Part shown: positions 56,635 to 64,000 of the stretch, one piece after another
Layout: the number at the start of each line of letters is the position of its first letter
How positions within the stretch are numbered: the stretch's first letter is position 1
Source of the DNA: Tubiluchus corallicola
Taxonomy: Eukaryota; Priapulida; Priapulimorpha; Priapulimorphida; Tubiluchidae
Assembly: GCA_030141605.1 (NCBI GenBank)
Contig: JAQGDQ010000039.1
Location: 372,001 to 436,000, forward strand
Reading direction: 5' to 3'
DNA length: 64,000 nt
Position numbers and translations under genes: made by a program
Notes under the pieces: model-generated
What the model was told of the DNA's origin: nothing
The model's database searches: none
The model's input: only the letters and a program-made list of their open reading frames with translations

Positions 56635-59600
56635 GAAGTTGGAATTCGTGTTGTTCGGGGACCCGACTGGAAGTGGGGTAATCAGGATGACGGAGAAGGG
56701 CACGTAGGAACCGTTGTTGAAATTGGTCAGCTCGGTAGCACGACAACGCCAGACAGAACGGTTGTTGTACAGTGGGATTCTGGTTCTAGGACAAACTATC
56801 GAGTGGGCTATCAAGGCGCATATGACTTGCGCATCTTCGATAATGCTGCTATAGGTGAGTGAAATGAGATGTTCACACATAATGTGCCAGTATATTGAGA
56901 CTTTCATGCCGTGATGTGTCGGTACAATGAACCGTTTACCCCATTATTTATTTCAATAGGCCTGCAACAATATGTCAATGCATAGTGGTATCTTTTGCTA
57001 CAATGCGCACATAGTCAAAGTGCATCTGTAAAGTGGCATTTACGTAGCATCTGGATGCATGTGCATTTTTGGAGGTGCAGAATAGATAAAATCAGTTTAT
57101 ATTGTTTTCAATGCACCGTTTTATGCAGCCTGTGTATGCATTATTATTCTTCTGTAGCTATTCCTATTGATTTTTTTCACATGGCTATTCTGCAGGTGGA
57201 AATGCATACACATCCGGATGTTATGTAAATGCCACTTTACATGATAATCTAAGTCTTTGTAACACATACCTGATTGTCTGTTGACAAAAACAATGTGAAA
57301 ACAATGCAGAATTACAATTACAGCACCTGTAAAATGTAGTGTAGTTACGTAACAATTAAGAAAGTAATTTGTTTTTTAGTGAATTTTGGAATACATAAAA
57401 CACGAGTTCACATAGGAACTATTATCACCGACTAAAATTACAGTAATTATTATTAAAACTAATAAATCTAATATTTGCAGAAGCACAGGTATATAAGCTT
57501 ATTTACAAATTCGAAAACAGATATAAAAGTGCAAGTTCCAGTCAGTACAGTGAGCGTAGTTTAATTTCATAACTGACTTGACACATTTGCAGAGTGCAGC
57601 AACCAAAGGCACATCCTCTTATAATACTGTATATCTATAGTATGCTATTTTATGTTTTTGCATTTATAGACTTGTCAAATTGTTAGCAGCAAATGCAGCA
57701 GCATTTTTTTAAATCTAAATTATGAAAATATTTTGCTTTTCCAGCAACATATATATCAGATTTTATTATTAAAGTTTATGAAATAAACATTACACATATA
57801 ACTTTTATAAAAAGTTACCAACAGCACAACTTTAGCATATTATACCGATACCGATAACTACATCTAGTATTTCGTTCTGTGAAAAGAGCAAAGGGTAAAC
57901 TTAGCTGTAATGTGATTGTGTTGTACATTTTGACTAAAGCGTATCATTACCACCCTAATGATGGGTCTGTGCATTGAGATATTCAATCATGATGTGAAAT
58001 ATGTAATTAGTACCATTTTGGTGGTCAGTTGTTAATTTCTTTTTTTGCACTTCACTTTTTCTTGTGCTTTTTTTAAATTGTTATCGAAGTCTTAAAACAT
58101 GAAAATGTTTTTGAGCTAGATGTATGCCTGAGAATTTTTACCAACTACAATCGTACATACCACTTATTTGCTGTTTAATTAGTTAATTAATATTATTGAC
58201 CACAGGATAGCAGGTCCAACAATAGCATAACTAAACAATAATGATTGTTATTTACGCAATTATTATCCCTCTAAAGCCTCGTATTAGCTTACATTAATAA
58301 TTATTAAATGCAATATTGAAGACGAATGTTCTTTGTTTTAAAGCTAGTTTGCAACATTAAGAAGTGTAGTCCAATAGTCAATACTGCAATTTTTTCGGTT
58401 ATTCTCTGTACATATTGTTACTAATATTTTGTAGTAATTATGAAATTTATACTAAATCAGCAATTAAAACATGATGCAAAATGTGTATTCGGTTTACATC
58501 AATATGTTACAATATAAAGTTATAATTTTTATATCTTTCCTGTGATAAATGGAGACAATAAGTAAATTATCAATGATGGACTTTTAGGTGTTGTACTGTG
58601 ATTAGCTAGCATGGTTAAACTAATTTAAATTAATTGTTTATTTATAATCACCAATTAACCTAAATGTTAAATAATTGGAAAAAGAAGGCACTGAAAAATT
58701 GTGCTCAAGACAACCAGGATTTGAACCCAGACCTTCTGGTATCAGGTCATACGCTCTGCCGTTTGAACTGTCAACTTCACATAGCAGAGTTGACAGATCT
58801 GACAGAACTTATAAATAAATTATCTTTTACTTATTTACCACCAAACATTTCTATCGAAATGAGCACAGTGTACGTATCATATCTATGTACTTTCATATCC
58901 ATAAAATTAATTTACCCGTAAATGTTAATCACAAGGAGCCACATGTAATAACATGCTGAATTTATTGCATTTTCTGTACGTTTCGTGTACATACTGTAAG
59001 CATAGTTGCTGGTGAAAAGTACCTACGAATTAAATTAATAATTTTGTTTGAAACATTTGATCTCCAGTTTTATTTCTTATTTTAAATTGTAGATACCCTT
59101 CACCCATGAGGATGTGTATAGTATATACAAGTAAAGTCTGGAAACTACAATGAATTCAGCATGCTATTATTTCTGGCTGTCTTGGTTTTGCTAATTGTGA
59201 TCACATTTAGTTTCCCTAAGAATGAATCAATTTTATATGTTAATCAGTTTTCTCCCGTATAACTCAGCATTTGCAAACCAGTTGAAATTATTACAGTTTT
59301 AAGGTGGAAGTAACATTGGAGGAAAAGACCTAGTATGGCATGTAAGGAAATAGTATTATAGAAATATTTCTTTTACACCGTGGTCAGAACTCGTTTTATT
59401 ACTGCCAGTATAGATGCCGAAAACTAGTCATGAAATTGCTGCTTTGAACTAGATATTTAGACTAGTAAGTTTCTTATGAATTCACACGAAAATTTATCGC
59501 AACAATACAGGCATAAAATTGCTCACATGAATGAAATAAATCCCAAATAATATGGAAGATGTTGCTTGTAGGTATAATTATCACTGTGGGCCTAATTTTT

Positions 59601-62600
59601 TGACCATTTTCTAGGAATGCAAGAACAAAACCTGTAGCTCCTATGTCGTTAAGATACATTTACTGAAGTAGGAGTAGATTCTATAACACTCTTTCTTTAA
59701 TAATTGCTAAATATCAAAGTTATGCAACATTACGTACATAACCTCAATCTGTCAAGTAAGCAGGCAGGAATTCTATCATACCATACATCCTCATGCTGGT
59801 GTAGTCATATGATATCATAAATTTGCCCATGCATAAATTATTAATATTAATGAAAAATGTGTCTGATTACACTTTACAAGCTACACTGACTGCTCCCTGA
59901 AGTCCCAAACTGTGTACAAGGTAAATAAATTAAAACCCTGAGAAATTAGTCCTTCATGGGCATTCGAACCAGTTTTTTGCACTCTACACAACTTTACTAA
60001 CCATTTCACAGAAGCGGCCTTTTAATTTTGTGGACTTGGGCGTGATTTATATCTGTTGCCTTTCCGTTACCATCTCTCTTTTCCTTCCCCTTTTCTTATC
60101 CGACCCTTTTGGGTTTTTTTTCTTGCGAGGTGGCCTTGGCGAAATGCGGCCGTATCGCCATGCCAAGGTCTCCTCAGTTCTCTTTGTTATTAAATAATAT
60201 TAGTTACTTTAGTCTATTTCTTTACTCATTTTCCCGGATTATTCATGTTCACTTGTAATAAATAAAATAAACTTGAATCTGTTAAAGGTGACTGAAGATT
60301 TATCAATGTAGAATCCGAAATTTATATTGAAGCGTAGTTAATTCTGACTGCATGCAAGCTAATAAGTTATGTACAAATGCTTTAGAAATTTATTTTGCTT
60401 TTCTGTAGTTCCTACATAGTAATGTGCTAGAATTATTATAATGATTACGGATATTGAACAATTTTTGTCAACAATTAAAGCTGCTTTTCCAAAATTTTAG
60501 CGATTAATTACATCCCTTCAATATGAATTCGAAAAATATTGCAAAAATTGCAAACTTATATGGTAAAAAGATAAGTTCTGGCAAAAAGCTAAGCATAAAA
60601 GTCTTACAATTGTTGCAGAAGGTTTAACATTCATTTAATGTTTTGTTTTACATACAAGGATCTGTTCTCTGTGATTAGATTGCCGCAGAATCTACATGAT
60701 GACCCAGATTTTTTTACCATGCTAAATAAGGGGGCAGATGTCTGGTATTGATTGTAGTCACAGCTTCATGTGTATGCATAGGCCAAGAGCTACAGCTTGT
60801 TGTCCTGTGAGTCATGAAGCCAATTTGTTCCCATTGCATAATGTACAACCATAAGAAATTATCTCTATGCATCTCTGATTGAATAGGAAGATGTTAGGAT
60901 TATTATTCCTTCTTGACACTGAACTGTAGAGTAAGCGAATTGATCAATTAGAAGTCGACTGTTGTGCATTAGTTAGTGCCCTGGGGTCTAGGTCTAGGTT
61001 TATGACCACTGTGCCTGCAAGCCTACACATATATTTGTTGCCTTACAATGAGTAGTTCAAATAAGGTTATTACGCTGACTTTTACTCTATGTTAAATTGT
61101 TGCAATAAATGACACAGATTTCATTAGAGCTGTAGAACGATTTTGTTTGTCAACTTCATTTTTCTTAATGGTTGCTCGTTCGCTTTGTTTGTCATGTCGG
61201 CATTTTGTTCTCTTTTGAACAAATTAAAGTGAACTGGTTTTTAACATTCCTTTACTTTTGGAATGTTTCTGTTTTTGATCTCTTCTCAAGTAGAATTTCT
61301 TTCCTGTTAAACCTGTAACTTGCTCTGCAAAATTTTCTATTTTTCTTGGAAGTGATAATGACGGAATGAGTCATAATTAGTGTATTTCACCAAATGAACC
61401 GGAAGAAAGGAAAAGTAAAACAGGGCTTAACCTACATTTGAAACAAGGCCTATAGATTACAAAACACTAGACCACATAGTTCCTTGTATGTAGCTTGGAA
61501 ATATTGGAATGACCATTTGACCAGTGAGCTAATCGAATTGAATTAACAGCTTTTATGATCAGGGCTGCATTGTCTACTGGCTTTGGCATTGAACTTCTAA
61601 CATAGATTTTTTTGCATTTCTCTGTTTTTCCTCCAGTTTGATTTTGAAAAGAAATTATCATTTGCTAATTCCACGCCTTCATCTGCTGATTTTCTTATTT
61701 GAGAGATTTCTATAGAGTACTATGGTGTTAGGTTCAATGCTGATTGCTGCAAGCTAAAATAAATGTGTATTTACAAGAGTAATTGCAAGAATATGGCTGT
61801 GTTGTTTGACCTTGTTCGGGTCAGGCAGTTGACGTTAATAACATCAATTTATAAAGTGTAATATTGTAACACAGCCACGCACTAATTCTTCGAAAACAAA
61901 ATGAAAAGCAGTTCGTGAAAACTATGCTTATGGTTTTAAGACCCTGAAGTCGGTTAAGGTAATTTTACTGCTATATTAATTTTTGAAGATATTTTAACTT
62001 TTTCAAATAGGATTTTGGATCATTTGATAGTTTTATTCTTATCTTAAACCTTACAATTCGTGAGAGCAGTTGATTAAACACATGTCATCATACATTGCAA
62101 AATGTAAGTTACAACGATGCACCCTCATTTTACTGTCTGACGTCAGAAAATATGAAATTGAAAAGTACTTGTTCAAGATTTTCCCTGCGACCTTTTGACT
62201 ACCTACCCAAAGAGATGTAATGCTTGAATATCCTGTTAAACATTAAAACTTGGTTCTATACTGTTTATTAGATAATTAATGCTAACTGTTTATGATCAGG
62301 ATCATTCTGTGCCAGTGTAAACTTGTAAAATTTGTAAACTCATCCGTTTTGATGCGACATATTTTGTTTAGAAAATGTTTCACTGTTGCAGAATATTGCA
62401 GCTTTTGCCAACTATGAGTGGAAATCCTTAATCCTTGCATACTTTTAAGAAAGATTGACTCATTTTGCCACCTCAAATTGTATTAGAACTACTACAAGTA
62501 TACTTATATGTATGAGCACATTTGTCTTGGCCAATTGCTCAATACTGTTTGGTGTGAAAACCATTCTTAACCATACGTGTTAACAGGAATGGACAGCATG

Positions 62601-64000
62601 ACATTAGGTGGAAAATTTTACTTTACTTTTTAAAAAATTTTTTTCATTGCTGTCATCGTGAGACATCACATGGTAGCAATGCTGAAAAACCTTTAAGAAT
62701 AAAGTAAAATTTTCAATCTGTTGGTGATGTGAAACTTCATCAAGTTTGATCTGAATCTTCGATCAAGCTTTCAAAACCATTGAATTTTAAATAAGTTCGT
62801 TTTTTCCATAAACAACTCCTTACGGTGTTTTTGGCATGTAAAAAGGTAAAGAGTGGTTCACACATTGCTTTGTTTCTGCAGGTGTAAAGCATCAGAACAT
62901 AATCTGTGACAATTGCAAAAAGCATGGAATCCAGGGCATGAGATGGAAATGTAGCACATGTTTCGACTATGATCTGTGTACATTGTGTTACATGCTAGAC
63001 AAACATGATCTAACTCATACGTTTAATCGTTTCGAGACCTCCTCGTCAGCTGGGTGAGTTTGCTTAACATGTTTCATAAAATGACTTATTGTTTTGTTTT
63101 GCTTTGGAAAATGTATTATTGGTCCTTTTTTGTATCGTTAAACAATTTTAGCCCTAATGTTGTTTTCACTAATTTGTCTTACGTGAATTGATGATCTGTG
63201 TGTGAAAATACTTACATTCTAGCTGGTAATTTGCTTATATTATCATGTAAGTATTATTTATATAGTAGATGTGTTGCTAGGTATTTCATATGTTATATAT
63301 AACTGAATGTCGTTTTCTTATGCACTTTGATGTGCTGCAAGCCCAAATCAGATTCAATGGCAGGACCCTCTTAATGCGGTGTTTGTTGCATAACCATAAC
63401 CTGGCTTATTATCAAAGATATCCCTTTAAGATGAGGCACTGAACCAGCTGAGGTGTCGCTTACAACCTGTGCCATGCTCATGTGCATACATCCTCCCTTT
63501 ATGAGGTAATAAACCAAGGTTTAAAGGTGATGATGCCTACAATGAATATTGAGCCTGCGGCAGCCCCAACCACTCAGATAAAACTTCTGTCCGTATCCGC
63601 TCAGCGATGAACTGCCTAAACGTTTACTATAACATGGGTGATAACTCTTACAGGTATATGTAATTGCTATACTTTTTCAGTGTACTGCATGGAGGTTTTC
63701 AACCAAAAACTTTATTCTGCTGTTGAAGATGGAGCTTTAATTTTGCTCCTGTATTTCTGCTTATTATTATTATTTTTTTATTGATTGCTGTTTGCTATCA
63801 TAACATCATTGTTATGGACCTGGAAATTGTTGAAGTTATTGAAATAATCTGACATGTTATTGAAATATGTTATGTGAGTTTCGTTTGACTTTGCTTTTTT
63901 GAATTTTTAGCATTTTAATGCCAAAGAGACAGGATTCGGTAAAACTAGAAGCAAGGGGAATATTCGTTAATGCCAAAGTGATGAGAGGCCCTGATTGGGA
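56632..64000 (+). CDS. MIB2: Mind bomb 2 E3 ubiquitin ligase, N-terminal part (3 coding exons, continues past window)
   Basis: RING-type E3 ligase that ubiquitinates Notch ligands and so promotes signalling; the family has two MIB/HERC2 domains around a ZZ finger, then ankyrin repeats and RINGs. Coding exons: 56632-56854, 62882-63053, 63911-64000 and beyond. Residues 1-74 form the first MIB/HERC2 domain ([13 protein letters not shown] ... [16 protein letters not shown]). Residues 76-131 hold a complete ZZ finger with ligands C83, C86, C98, C101, C107, C110, H116 and H120 ([27 protein letters not shown]). Exon 3 starts the second MIB/HERC2 domain ([16 protein letters not shown]) and runs off the end. 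MIB2 is preferred over MIB1 because [18 protein letters not shown] and the [11 protein letters not shown] spacing match MIB2 better. Intron 1 is about 6 kb and holds a MITE and SINE-like sequences. Confidence 0.93.
57028..57240. mobile_element. MITE with about 57-bp inverted arms in MIB2 intron 1
   Basis: Left arm 57028-57085, right arm 57185-57240. Both begin with GTAAAGTGGCATTTAC and end with TGCAGAATAG when read inward. The spacer is about 100 bp and there is no coding capacity. Confidence 0.8.
58675..58800 (-). repeat. tRNA-related SINE or tRNA pseudogene
   Basis: The minus strand has GTTCAAACGGCAGAGCG (A-box-like) and GGTCTGGGTTCAAATCCTGG (B box with pairable T stem). The anticodon arm does not pair, so it is not functional. 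A CTGTCAACT...AGTTGACAG hairpin lies alongside. Confidence 0.45.
59930..60012 (-). repeat. tRNA-related SINE head candidate
   Basis: The minus strand has TCTGTGAAATGGTTAGTAAA (A-box-like) and ACTGGTTCGAATGCCCATG (good B box) at tRNA-like spacing. The cloverleaf is incomplete. Confidence 0.4.
60045..60275. repeat. GC-richer repeat-like island with hairpin
   Basis: A pyrimidine-rich start, then GTGGCCTTGGCGAAATGCGG and CCGTATCGCCATGCCAAGG, which fold on each other, then an A/T-rich tail ending TAATAAATAAAATAAAC. The composition contrasts with the surrounding intron. It is probably a SINE-type or other interspersed repeat, possibly the body of the unit whose head is at 59930-60012. Confidence 0.4.

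Noticed and set aside
56443-56907. 154-codon minus-strand ORF
   Set aside because: It is antisense to MIB2 coding exon 1, whose protein is clearly recognisable on the plus strand.
58675-58800. Functional tRNA gene on the minus strand
   Set aside because: A and B boxes are present, but the anticodon stem does not pair and the acceptor stem is not complementary.

Overview
The window is AT-rich nuclear DNA of an invertebrate animal. The genes are split by many phase-consistent GT-AG introns, lie far apart, and sit among microsatellites, minisatellites, short inverted-repeat elements and decayed non-LTR retrotransposons. Nothing bacterial, organellar or CRISPR-like is present. The phylum cannot be fixed from sequence alone. 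The gene set (a secreted GH16 beta-1,3-glucanase-like protein, a melted/VEPH1 orthologue, a mind-bomb 2 orthologue) fits a bilaterian or close relative.

Layout: (1) 0.5-11.2 kb, + strand: a ten-coding-exon GH16 gene, 379 aa, with an intact catalytic motif and signal peptide. Its introns carry a 640-bp GTA repeat, a foldback MITE, a LINE tail and hAT-type elements. (2) 11.9-17.4 kb: fragments of CR1/Jockey-like LINEs. One has an 87-bp insertion flanked by an 11-bp target-site duplication, and a second copy in the window shows the empty site. (3) 20.2-23.0 kb, + strand: mitochondrial ribosomal protein L51 in three coding exons, with a long inverted repeat in its presumed 3' UTR. (4) 26.3-42.75 kb, - strand: a complete VEPH1/melted gene, 16 coding exons, 796 aa, C-terminal PH domain. 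It is convergent with MRPL51. (5) 43-56.5 kb: no recognised gene. It holds one unassigned 127-codon ORF, several tRNA-like SINE candidates, a module repeated four times around a CRE-like TGACGTCATAAAC site, a CAG tract and a tandem duplication. (6) 56.6 kb to the end, + strand: the first three coding exons of MIB2 (MIB/HERC2 domain, ZZ finger, start of the second MIB/HERC2 domain), continuing past the window.

The four recognised genes have unrelated roles (glucan hydrolysis or recognition, mitochondrial translation, membrane-associated growth signalling, Notch-ligand ubiquitination), and nothing suggests they work as a unit. Exon coordinates were derived by hand: every junction keeps the reading frame and has AG/GT borders, but none was checked against transcripts. 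The most interesting points are the dated LINE insertion, the repeated CRE-like module upstream of MIB2, the 3'-UTR hairpin of MRPL51, splice acceptors very close to start codons, a hammerhead-core-like inverted pair, and a stop-start overlapping uORF at MIB2. I found no convincing new multi-gene system.
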